NCBI GenBank assembly: GCA_903930725.1
Contig: CAIYZW010000495.1
Span: forward strand, 1 to 6,349
Direction of reading: 5' to 3'
DNA from: an uncultured Bacteroidota bacterium
Lineage (GTDB): Bacteria > Bacteroidota > Bacteroidia > Bacteroidales > 4484-276
DNA: 6,349 nt
The position numbers and the translations under genes are program-made. This document shows, piece after piece, positions 1-6,349 of the stretch; position 1 is the stretch's first letter; the number at the start of each line of letters is the position of its first letter. Below the pieces are notes generated by a model that ran no database searches, was not told the origin of the DNA, and saw only the letters and a list, made by a program, of their open reading frames with translations.

Positions 1-126
1 TACTCCCTGTGTTATGATTTGTCCGGTATATGGGTGAGAAATCACAACTGTGGCACCCTGTAGGTGTGGTGCTGCTTCGGTGTTGTAAGTGTATTCGTCC
101 ACAACATCCACCAAAAAGTCTCCGGT
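1..126 (-). other. Start of a carboxypeptidase-regulatory-like domain (residues 2075-2116), cut by window edge
   Basis: The last visible residues read 'GDFLVDVVDEYTYNTEAAPH' (2076-2095) and then 'QGATVVISHPYTGQIITQGV' (2097-2116). The second segment is the standard first half of a CarboxypepD_reg-like domain: G-A-x-V-x-[IV], a short loop, T-G-x-x-[IV]-x-x-G. The T-[DN]-x-x-G turn should come next, beyond the left edge. The VVDEYTY segment appears to be a conserved leader of this module rather than part of the fold. Confidence 0.6.
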
Positions 127-3100
127 TTCGAGGGAAACAGGTTCGAATGAGAATTGAAGACCAACACTGTTTGAATTTGACCCTGACAGCGCGATTTGCC
201 CTGTGATTGGATTGTTAAGCTGCAAGTCGTCGCCAGGTGTAAGCCGGAGTGTTACAATAGCAGCCTCTCCGGGAAGCAGCGAAGGAATTGGTGTAACGCT
301 TGCCAGCGACATCCAGTTATTTTGTGGAATCAAAACATTGATCAAACCGGTCGAATCCATCCCATTGTTTTTAATTTCAAATTCGGCGTAATTGGTAATT
401 CCTTTAACCATAGCTTTTGTTAAAACCACTGGGTTTAGTTTAAGATTGCCTTTGGTAGCTCTCGAAAAGAACCAGGCACTGAACTTAAACTTCGTGCCTT
501 CGGAAGAGGTTAACTGTAATTTTACTTCCTCATACTGCGTTCCGGTGGTTATCTGTGTGGCATGGATAGAATAACTCATCGTAGCCAACGAATTGCCCGA
601 TAATTGGGCTACCGGGATGAAATTAACAGTGCAGCCCGGAGGGCCGGACAATACTTCAAGTTCCAGATTGGTTAAATCAAGGTTACTGAAGTTTTTAATT
701 TCGAGGAAAAACGATTTGGTTTCGTTGAGCCACAGATCCCATAAAATATAGCCGCTTGCCGTATGACGGGCGCCAAGTATCGTAAACTGATCCTGGGCAA
801 CACTTAGATTCTGGCCCGGGTAACAGGCGCCAACGGCATATTGGCCCGCTTCACCATTTAACGGGAAAAAGGTTACCGAAAATGCCCCATTATCATCACT
901 CACGGCATTTAAAACACGCCTTACACCATCAACAATGAGATAAACATCAACAGGTTTATTTGGCGCCGGGCTTTTTGCCGCGGCCTCGGTTGTACCGGTG
1001 ATTGTTATGGGCGTGGTTCCGTTAAATTCATCACCCGAAACCACTACAGTGGCTGTATAATCAGGTAAAATGGAGAATGGCAGTGCCTGGGTTGTATTGT
1101 TAATGGTGAGCAACTCATTTTTAGCTCCGTTTGCATTAACATTTGCGATGATAAAGAAACTTCCGATTTTATCGGCAGGTGCATAAGTGTAATTGATTTC
1201 GAGCGAATCGCCAACACTGATAACCGTTGGTGTGTATTGTGTTGACAGTAAAACGTCGTTGCCGCTGATACTGCCATCATCCGACCTGTAAATCTTTACT
1301 TCTGCGCCATCAGCGCCAAGCGAAAATCCCTGGTTTGCAATTTTGAGGCTGATTTGAACGGTGTCGTAAATGATGATCGAATTTTGAGATAAAGTAAGGC
1401 TTTTGGCCACATAATCCGGAATGTTGCGGTCGGTAACGATTACCCAGCATGAGCCGGAGCTGTAATCTAATGAAGATACATTGATAGGCACAATCTGATC
1501 GCCATCTTCGATTCCATCATTGAGCGTACTGAATGGTACATTTACCGAAGTGGCTCCCTGAGGTATAACGGCGGTAGCCGGGATTACAACCTCATCAGGA
1601 CCAAAATGCTGGATGGCTATAGTGATAGCAGGTCCACCAAGTGTATTCCGTGTAATCGTAAGACTTCCGGCATTGGTGATGTCTTCGGGAACGGCGATAG
1701 GATTTGCAGTAACCGATAGCGAAGGACCATCATTATCGTGAATTGTGATATTTTGTGAAACGGCTCCACCTGTTTCGGGTGGTGCACCGCAACCACACGA
1801 CGAAATATAAACAGCAGCAGTTACCGCTACAACGCGGTCGCCATCTAAAATTCCGTTATCAACTGCGCCAATATTAAACTGTGCCTGGAAATTTCCATTC
1901 GGAATGGTAACCTGCGTTGGGAAAAATAACTGCCCCGGCATATTTGAAGAAATCATCACCTGAACGCTTCCATTAGCCGGCGCCGCAAGCTGAACTGTTC
2001 CAAAGGCAGCATAAGGCCCGCCACTTTCTGAAACTGTTGGCGGATTAATCGTAAGCGTGATCTGAGGAAGGTCGTCATCCAGAATTGAAATGCTGGCTGA
2101 TGCAGGCGTAAATCCGGTTGCCGAGGCATTGATTACGACATTTTCGGTAAGCTCAGGCGTGGTATTGTTAACTACCGCAATATCAATAGTTGCAGAAGCC
2201 ATGTTTGCAGGAATCGAAACGCTTGCCGGCAATGTGATCTGGTTGGGTTTTAAAGTAAACAGACTCACATTTATTGCGCTGCTGGTTACCAGATCGCGGC
2301 TTACTGTAAGTTGAAATGTTTCGCCTTCGGCTGCCTGGGTTTTGTTTAAATTCATCGAAAGCGTTGGCATTTCGTTATCAACAATGGTAAGATTTGCTGT
2401 TGAATTTGGAAAACCACCTGCCTGGGTGGTAATTACAAGATTGATGTTTCCTTCGATCAAGATATTATCAATGGCTGAAATTGCAAATGATGCTCCCGAC
2501 TGGTTTGCAGGAATTGTAACCGTTGCCGGAATAGTGATCCTGCTTGCTGGCAAAACGCTTAAATTTACAACCAATGCCTGCCCTGAATTTCCACTCCGGT
2601 AAATCATGCAATTTAATGGAGATGCAGAGTTTTCGTTGAGTGTTGGTTGTGGAAGCGACAACGTCAGCCGTTTTTCCATCAGCACACTTTCCAAAGATAA
2701 AACAGTATTATTTGCCTCACCATTTGGCTTTTCAATTAAACCTGGGTTGGGCGTAATTTTAACCTGAAGATAAACATCGCCCTCCATTCCCAATTGCTGG
2801 GGAACTGCAAAACTCGAACTTTGCGCGATACTTCCTGAAGGGTCGAGGCTTTCGGTGTTTTGTACATAACCAAGAATTTGAGTCTGGGCACCCGAAATAA
2901 TTGCGACACGCTGGCTCCATCCGCCAACAGCAGGTGCATCACCAACGTTTTTGATACTCCATCCAACCGTAAGCGTTTGTCCCGGAATAATATTTCCGTT
3001 CAAAGACTGGATGCTTGCCGCGGTAAGGTCGGGATAAGGAGGCAAACTTACAACCATCGGATTAACCGAACGCTGATTATTGTTGTTTTCATCAGTTTCC

Positions 3101-6100
3101 TGGATGATGTTATTGGCATCGGTTTTTACAAAAACATAATACGCGCCTTCGAGGTAATCAGAAAGTTTGATATTTACGGTGTTTGTGTAACTCTGCCCCT
3201 GATTTAACGCATTTTTATTGTTTACCGAGGCGACCTTAGTGGCTGTTGCCACATCGAAAGTGGGCGATAAAGAAATGAAAATCTCATCTTTCCATGGGAC
3301 GATCCCTGTTCCGCCGGTTCCGGTGTTGGCAATCGTGAACGAAATATCAATGTTTTGACCCGAGTTAGCGGTTGCCGGAGCAACGACAGTCGAAACTGTA
3401 AGATCCGAAAATACATTGAACGAAAAAAGATGAACTTCACTTTCGCTTTGCGAGCATTGGTTACGGGCAACAATCTGCCAGTTGTACAAATAGTTTTTAT
3501 TAAGATAATCAACATAACTATAACTTGTCGTGGTGATACCTGCCACAGTTGGTGTTCCCGGTTTTGGCTGGTTGGTTCTCCAGAGATAAAGGTCGTAAGA
3601 ACTTGCATTGGCTGCCGGAAGCCACGAAAAAGGAACCGGCTCCACAACACCAAAAGTACTATCAGCCGGTAATAAACCTGTAACTGCACCAACCGACGGG
3701 AAATTCTGGATAACCTGATCCAGAGTATCATTCCCGGTATTTTGATCAATTCCCAAAAGGGTAAAGACTTCAAGGTTATAACTTCTGATGGTGGAAAGAT
3801 TAAGCGTATGGCTAAAGGTATAGGTGGCAGCCAGTCCTGAAGGCAAAGCACCGCTAAAGGTTTCCACAACCGTGGTTCCGTTATTTAACTTAAAACCAAC
3901 ATTGAAGTTCGATTGTGGCAAAACGCCAAAGTTTTTAACCGTTACTTTCAAAATTTCTGAACCAGATAATCCACAATTACTCTGTGGCGTCAAAACGCCT
4001 GTAATTGCCAGATCGTGATCTGGTGGAACACCCGTGCCACTAAGGGCAAGGCTTACAAGGCCAATATTGGTTGAAAGGAACATCTGTTCGTTGATGACAT
4101 TGTAATTTGCCGGCGAAAAAGTGATTTCAAACTGCGCCTGTTGACCAAAGGTAAGGGTTCTTGGAAATTGCAGGTTGCTTGCGAAAAATGTATCATCCGA
4201 AAATGAGAACCCATAAACCTCCAACGCCGAATTTCCGGCATTTGAAAGTGTGATGGTTAAATTTGCGGAATGATTTACGACCACCGGACCAAAATTGGCT
4301 GCAGCAGGCACGAAAACCGGAATTGGCGGAGTAATCCCAAGCCCGGAAAGTGGTATCTGTATTTGTTGGGGAGTGCCATTGTTAAAGCTAACTGTGAGCG
4401 TTCCCTGGTATTGTTGCGGATTGGTTGGTTGGAAAATCAGTTTTAACCGCTTATTCGAAAATGGAAATATTTTGTTTTCCTGATTGATGCTATAAAAAAC
4501 TGGTGAGCTAAAGGCAAGTCCCGTAATTTGGGTTGCCGTGGCGCCTGTATTTGATAGGACCAGTTCAAAAGTATCTTTCAAACCAATAAATGTATTTGCA
4601 AATTGAACCTGAGCGGGATTTGGCGCAACATTTCCAACACCTTCGATGGTGTAACTTAGTGAAACAGTTTCGTTTGGATTTGTAACAGCATTACTGCTTA
4701 CACTAATTTCGCGCTGATAGGTTTTGGCAAAAAATCCTGCCGAACTCAAAGCCAGGTTTACGTTTTGCTGCTGATTGGCGTTGAGGCTTCCGGTTCCATT
4801 GGAAATCGCGAGATAATCGTTAAAAGGAACCGTCGAACTTTGGCGCACGGGATTTCCGAACATTATCCCGTTTAGGCCGTTTATAGAGGCATCGGTTACA
4901 ATGTTGCCGGTTGCGTTCATAAATGGGAAATAAAGCAATAATTCCGGTTCTGTACCCAAAAGAGGCTGTCCCATCGCGCTCTGAATTTCCGATTGATTTC
5001 TGGCAATATTCCAAACCCTGATTTCGTCAATCAAACCATTAAAATACGTAAACTGATACGACCGACCGACCCTGAGGTTGTCGGTGTTGGGCTGAATGGT
5101 GAAAGGCGCAAAAGTTTGCTCAGCAGCCAGAACACCATTGACGAAAATTCGCATGGTTGTCCCATCAAAGGTGGCAGCTGCATGATACCACTGGTTTTTG
5201 TTTACAACTGCATTTGTGGTAACCACAAACTGATTGTTGAGTTCAAACTCAAAACGGTTGTTGCCGTTAACCAAAAACCGGTATTTTCCTTCGGTCGAGT
5301 TTTCTTTACCAATGATAAATTCATTTGTGTTATCATAAAGATAAACCCACGCTTCGAGGGTGATAGCCGCCGCAGGATTAAGCACATCGGAATGAACTAC
5401 GTTAATGTAATCGCCGTTGCCGTCTAAATGAAGCAAATACGGATTAACAGGATTTACGGCAGAATTAAACTGTAACACCTGTCCACCGGCATTTTTAACT
5501 ACAAAGCTTTTTTGAGCTGTATTTCCTGATTGAACTGTCGAAACGATATTCAGCGGGGTTACTGTCATTTTGGGAGGTTCAACACCATTTGCCGAAACTA
5601 CTACAGGCAATGTACCTGTATTTGGATCGTTGGATGTGATGGTAATGATACCTGAATATTGTTGTGTTGCTGCGGGAACAAATGAAATTTCCAGAATTGA
5701 AGCTTCGCCTGGCGGAACCGAAAAAGCTGGATTGTTGATGAAAAACACCGCAAACGGGCTCTGAACTGAAACCGAAAGTACATTAAGCACATCGCAACCG
5801 CTGTTGGCCACTGTTAATTCACCAATCAAAGTATCACCAACAAAGGCAGTCCCGATACTCAAAAAGTCATTGCACAGTATGGCCGGTTCGCCGGTAATAT
5901 TCAGCGAATAATTCACAGCAACTACCGGATTATCCGGATCGTTGGAATGTATCGAAAGCGTGGCCTGGTGCAATCCTGCAAAGAGATCAATTGTTGAGAT
6001 GGAAATTGCAATGGAAATGCTGTCGCCACCGGCAACCGATGCCACCGCAGGCGATGGAACGAGCCAGGATTTGCTGGAATTGAGCGTTATGTTGAGGCTA

Positions 6101-6349
6101 TTTTGACCATGATTTATGATTTTAAGCGATTTGCTTAAAGCGTCATTACATGGATGTGTGTAAGTAAAAGTTGTTTGTGGCAGATAGATATCAGGAGGCG
6201 TAATTCCCTGACCCGATAACGGCACCTTAAAAACCGGAGCATTTCCGGCGTTCGACTGAACAACCAGGGTGTCGGAAACAATACCCGGCGAAAGTGGCGT
6301 AAAGCCAGCCGTTACTTCCACCGACTGACCCGGAGAAATTGTTAACGGA
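1..6349 (-). CDS. Giant multidomain extracellular adhesin-like protein, internal fragment (both ends missing)
   Basis: One frame is open for all 2116 complete codons, with no stop, no frameshift and no start or end in the window. The full protein therefore exceeds 2116 residues. Its composition is that of a secreted beta-sandwich protein: rich in Thr, Ser, Asn, Val, Ile and Gly, with few Cys, Lys or Arg, and no transmembrane segment or coiled coil. Recognisable modules in order are ASH/choice-of-anchor D Ig-like domains, a LamG domain nested in one of them, CARDB-like and FN3-like domains, two CARDB, four Calx-beta, one CARDB-like, an Ig/macroglobulin-like module, a NEW3-like region and the start of a carboxypeptidase-regulatory-like domain. 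These families mediate adhesion, carbohydrate or protein binding and calcium-dependent rigidity. No enzyme domain is seen, so an adhesin or matrix role is inference. In Bacteroidota such proteins usually carry an N-terminal signal peptide and often a C-terminal type IX secretion sorting domain; both would lie outside this window. The reading frame is near certain, the exact function is not. Confidence 0.95.
127..780 (-). other. NEW3-like beta-sandwich region, probably two modules (residues 1857-2074)
   Basis: Two successive blocks share the same plan. The first has 'FFLEIKNFSNLDLTNLELEV' (1880-1899), a Pro-Pro-Gly-Cys turn and 'LSGNSLATMSYSIHAT'. The second has 'AEFEIKNNGMDSTGLINVLI' (1988-2007), 'NNWMSLASVTPIPSLLPGEA' (2010-2029), 'IVTLRLTPGDDL' and 'NPITGQIALSG'. 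The 'I-x-N-x-G' strand followed by 'L-x-P-G-E-x-x-x-V-x-L-x-[LI]-x-P' and a 'G-x-I-x-[LV]-x-[GS]' strand resembles NEW3 (NPCBM-associated) and related Ig-like domains. A single Cys (1906) is present. Domain borders are approximate. Confidence 0.55.
781..1068 (-). other. Ig/macroglobulin-like module (residues 1761-1856)
   Basis: A short Ala/Pro-rich stretch 'AAAKSPAPNKP' (1789-1799) leads into 'VDVYLIVDGVRRVLNAVSDD' (1800-1819), 'NGAFSVTFFPL' and 'EAGQYAVGACYPGQNL' (1833-1848), ending 'VAQDQFTILG'. The logic is that of an Ig or macroglobulin-type domain: paired strands 'P-V-x-V-Y-[LV]-x-x-x-G', a 'D-x-x-G-x-F' turn and an 'E-A-G-x-Y' strand. I cannot name the exact family. Confidence 0.55.
1069..1416 (-). 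other. CARDB-like domain (residues 1645-1760)
   Basis: It begins 'DYVAKSLTLSQNSIIIYDTV' (1645-1664) and continues 'ISLKIANQGFSLGADGAEVK' (1666-1685), 'IYRSDDGSISGNDVLL' and 'SVGDSLEINYTY'. It ends 'FFIIANVNANGAKNELLTIN' (1731-1750) then NT. The V-x-I-x-N-x-G strand, the 'S-x-D-x-x-I-x-x-x-D' middle and the 'N-x-x-x-x-x-E-x-x-x-x-N-N' end are CARDB features. It encloses the Calx-beta array together with the upstream CARDB pair. Confidence 0.75.
1423..2670 (-). repeat. Tandem array of four Calx-beta-like domains (residues 1227-1642)
   Basis: Four consecutive modules each run from an acidic opening through a '[IV]-x-[IL]-P-A-[ST]-[VA]-x-I-P' core to an acidic end. Copy 1 is 1227-1327 (2368-2670; opening NENSAS; end VDNE), copy 2 is 1329-1427 (2068-2364; opening AAEGE; end LDDD), copy 3 is 1429-1541 (1726-2064; opening SESGG; end HDND), and copy 4 is 1543-1642 (1423-1722; opening VPED; end TDRN). 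Copies 1 and 2 keep an exact 100-residue period at the core. Calx-beta domains bind Ca2+ through acidic loops in Na/Ca exchangers and integrin beta-4-like proteins; in bacterial adhesins they are thought to stiffen the stalk. Calcium binding here is inferred from the acidic ends only. Confidence 0.85.
2677..3030 (-). other. CARDB domain (residues 1107-1224)
   Basis: It follows the previous CARDB after a PPYP linker: 'DLTAASIQSLNGNIIPGQTL' (1107-1126), 'VGWSIKNVG' (1128-1136), 'GGWSQRVAII' (1142-1151), and the closing 'PGLIEKPNGEANNTV' (1202-1216). The E-x-x-x-x-E-x-N-N end is conserved though less acidic than in the preceding copy. It passes straight into the Calx-beta array. Confidence 0.82.
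3040..3405 (-). other. CARDB domain (residues 982-1103)
   Basis: The domain starts 'DLTVSTVVAPATANSGQNID' (982-1001), followed by 'SFTIANTGTG', then 'PWKDEIFISLSPTFD' (1018-1032), which matches the CARDB W-x-D-x-[IV]-x-[LI]-S strand. It closes with 'YYVFVKTDANNIIQETDENN' (1070-1089), the classic acidic/Asn-rich D-x-N-x-x-x-E-x-x-E-x-N-N end. CARDB means 'cell adhesion related domain found in bacteria'. The match is strong at both ends. Confidence 0.88.
3406..3699 (-). other. Fibronectin type III-like domain (residues 884-981)
   Basis: Core FN3 landmarks are present: 'VPFSWLPAANASSYDLYLW' (905-923, with the buried W909 and the Y-x-L-Y strand), 'GITTTSYSYVDYLNKNYLY' (937-955), and 'WQIVARNQC' (957-965, corresponding to the Y-x-W-x-V-x-A strand). 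FN3 modules serve as spacers and as ligand-binding units. This one sits between two CARDB-type domains. Confidence 0.75.
3703..4020 (-). other. CARDB-like domain with CGLSG motif (residues 777-882)
   Basis: It opens 'DLAITGVLTPQSNCGLSGSE' (779-798) and then 'LKVTVKNFGVLPQSNFNVGF' (800-819). This is the form of a CARDB-related Ig-like domain often found in secreted Bacteroidota proteins: D-[LV]-x-[IV], a P-x-S-x-C-G-L turn, then the V-x-[IV]-x-N-F-G strand. It continues 'ETFSGALPSGLAATYTF' and ends 'DQNTGNDTLDQ', which resembles the D-x-N-x-x-N-D closing of that family. The recall of phylum distribution is from memory. Confidence 0.65.
4021..4323 (-). other. Choice-of-anchor D/ASH Ig-like domain (residues 676-776)
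   Basis: The pattern is 'ANFGPVVVNHSANLTITLSN' (683-702), 'AGNSALEVYGFSFSDDTF', 'LTFGQQAQFEITFSPANY' (732-749), a short strand 'QMFLSTN', and the terminal 'VSLALSGTGVPP'. It is the last of the ASH-type run and ends with the same Gly-x-Gly-[Ile/Val]-(x)-Pro-Pro linker as its relatives. There is no sign of truncation. Confidence 0.78.
4324..4629 (-). other. Choice-of-anchor D/ASH Ig-like domain (residues 574-675)
   Basis: A typical repeat: 'VQFANTFIGLKDTFELVLSN' (581-600), 'TGATATQITGLAFSSPVF', a 'RLKLIFQPTNPQQYQGTLTV' segment (634-653), and the closing strand 'IQIPLSGLGI' followed by TPP. The 'F-x-P-x-x-x-x-x-Y-x-G-x-L' strand pair is diagnostic of the family. It lacks SNDP (SFNNGTP stands in its place) and contains no Cys. 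Confidence 0.8.
4630..4839 (-). other. C-terminal half of the LamG-interrupted Ig-like domain (residues 504-573)
   Basis: After LamG the chain resumes with 'NDYLAISNGTGSLNANQQQN' (510-529), then 'AGFFAKTYQREISVSSNAV' (537-555) and a final strand 'VSLSYTIEGVG'. This matches the second half of a BACON/ASH-like domain, whose usual form is W-L-x-I-S-x-x-x-G-x-x-x-A-x-x-x-Q-x-V, then AG-x-x-x-x-T-Y and SSN. Joined to residues 260-303 it gives about 114 residues, close to the length of the neighbouring repeats. Pairing of the two halves is inferred from order and pattern. Confidence 0.7.
4840..5439 (-). other. LamG/concanavalin A-like (LamG_3) domain (residues 304-503)
   Basis: This jelly-roll domain is easily recognised. 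Its landmarks are 'LDGNGDYINV' (308-317), 'ITLEAWVY' (329-336), 'FIIGKE', 'NQWYHAAATFDG' (385-396), 'MRIFVNGVLAA' (399-409), 'LRVGRS', 'GLIDEIRVWNIARNQSEI' (438-455), and a tail 'LLLYFPF' with 'TDASINGLNG' (485-494). The length of about 200 residues is normal for LamG_3. The family commonly binds carbohydrate or extracellular protein and is not catalytic here as far as the sequence shows. The domain is flanked by the two halves of an Ig-like domain. Its first and last strands should lie close together, as a clean insertion would need. Confidence 0.9.
5440..5571 (-). other. N-terminal half of an Ig-like domain interrupted by LamG (residues 260-303)
   Basis: The segment starts 'KMTVTPLNIVSTVQSG' and continues 'QKSFVVKNAGGQVLQF' (279-294). 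This is the usual opening of a BACON/ASH-type domain: strand, SG turn, then a 'V-x-N-x-G-x-x-x-L-x-F' strand. Instead of the expected W/Y-L-x-I-S-x-x-x-G strand, the chain runs into the LamG module at about residue 304. The missing second half appears after LamG, at 4630-4839. Confidence 0.7.
5578..5886 (-). other. Choice-of-anchor D/ASH Ig-like domain (residues 155-257)
   Basis: This is a complete repeat in the standard family order: 'FLSIGTAFVGDT' (the phi-x-x-G-x-x-x-V-G pattern), the strand 'LTVANSGCDVL', 'FSVPPGEASILEISFVP', 'YSGIITITSNDP' (231-242) and 'LPVVVSANGV'. Cys159 before the first strand and Cys184 in the NSGC turn are placed as in family members where such cysteines could pair, so a disulfide is plausible but unproven. 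It directly precedes the split domain that hosts LamG. Confidence 0.8.
5887..6192 (-). other. Ig-like domain with SNDP motif, BACON/ASH type (residues 53-154)
   Basis: A complete domain of about 100 residues. It begins with DIYLPQ and a strand ending 'KSLKIINHG' (residues 73-81). A Trp-Leu-Val-Pro turn follows (W95), similar to the 'W-L-x-x-x-P' turn of BACON-like domains, then 'AGLHQATLSIHSNDP' (124-138) and a last strand ending NITGEP. The SNDP tetrapeptide near the end is a hallmark of bacterial ASH/choice-of-anchor D and BACON-like repeats. A single Cys (C67) sits in 'HPCND'. The assignment rests on motif pattern only. Confidence 0.7.
6202..6348 (-). other. C-terminal half of an ASH/choice-of-anchor D Ig-like domain (residues 1-49)
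   Basis: The right edge cuts this domain. What remains has the family's closing pattern: a 'SPGQSVEV' turn and strand, then 'GFTPLSPGIVSDTL', a strand VVQSN, and the terminal strand 'VPLSGQGI', followed by the linker TPP. The N-terminal half should lie just outside the window. These roughly 100-residue Ig-like domains are structural spacers and ligand-binding modules in secreted bacterial proteins. Confidence 0.75.

Noticed and set aside
2860..3207. A 115-codon plus-strand open frame, and a similar 105-codon one at 3355-3672.
   Set aside because: Both are antisense shadows of the CARDB and FN3-like coding region. Their products show no domain pattern.
3222..3869. A 215-codon ATG-to-stop frame on the same strand, shifted relative to the giant frame.
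   Set aside because: It runs under residues 827-1043, where the main frame clearly encodes the CARDB-like/FN3/CARDB segment. Its translation is rich in Leu, Arg and Pro with no recognisable motif, as expected for a shifted reading of Thr/Ser/Val-rich codons.
5060..5071. Short tetranucleotide tandem (three GACC units) that could act as a slippage site for phase variation.
   Set aside because: Three units are too few for a typical contingency locus. The stretch encodes the LamG strand around LRVGRS in frame, so chance codon usage explains it.
4993..5427. A 144-codon plus-strand open frame.
   Set aside because: It lies antisense to the LamG domain, which is one of the most secure assignments in the window. 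No ribosome binding site or known motif supports it.
6202..6348. Possibility that the gene starts inside the window near its right edge.
   Set aside because: The first visible residues are already the second half of an Ig-like domain and no signal peptide or ribosome binding site is seen, so the true start lies outside.
1..6349. CRISPR-like, tRNA, rRNA, riboswitch or transposon signals.
   Set aside because: No regularly spaced identical repeats, cloverleaf-like segments, terminal inverted repeats or transposase motifs were seen. The only DNA-level repetition is the diverged Calx-beta coding repeat.

Overview
The whole window lies inside one very large protein-coding gene on the minus strand. 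I translated all 2116 codons of the frame whose codons end at positions 6348, 6345 and so on down to 1. No stop codon occurs anywhere. Neither the start codon nor the stop codon is present: the N terminus lies beyond the right edge and the C terminus beyond the left edge. There is no intergenic DNA, so I see no promoter, terminator, RNA gene, insertion sequence or CRISPR array. Residue numbers below count from the right edge (residue 1 = 6346-6348; residue 2116 = 1-3).

The product is a mosaic extracellular protein built almost entirely of beta-sandwich modules. From N to C the order is: a cut Ig-like (ASH / 'choice-of-anchor D' type) domain (1-49); two further Ig-like domains (53-154, 155-257); an Ig-like domain split by an inserted LamG / concanavalin-A-like domain (halves 260-303 and 504-573, LamG 304-503); two more ASH-type domains (574-675, 676-776); a CARDB-like domain (777-882); a fibronectin type III-like domain (884-981); two CARDB domains (982-1103, 1107-1224); four Calx-beta-like domains (1227-1642); another CARDB-like domain (1645-1760); an Ig/macroglobulin-like module (1761-1856); a NEW3-like region (1857-2074); and the first strands of a carboxypeptidase-regulatory-like domain (2075-2116), cut by the left edge.

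The likely source is a Bacteroidota bacterium. The mix of ASH/'SNDP' repeats, CARDB with a CGLSG-type start, LamG and Calx-beta is typical of giant secreted proteins in that phylum. Base composition looks moderate, in the mid-40s percent GC by eye and not counted. This is an inference from domain content; other phyla with giant surface proteins are not excluded.

No catalytic domain is visible. The likely role is cell-surface adhesion, glycan or protein binding, or a structural or matrix function, with possible calcium stiffening through the Calx-beta array. I find no evidence of a new multi-gene system. The most notable points are the uninterrupted giant frame, the LamG domain nested in an Ig-like domain, the unevenly diverged Calx-beta array, and the C-terminal cassette with its VVDEYTY motif.
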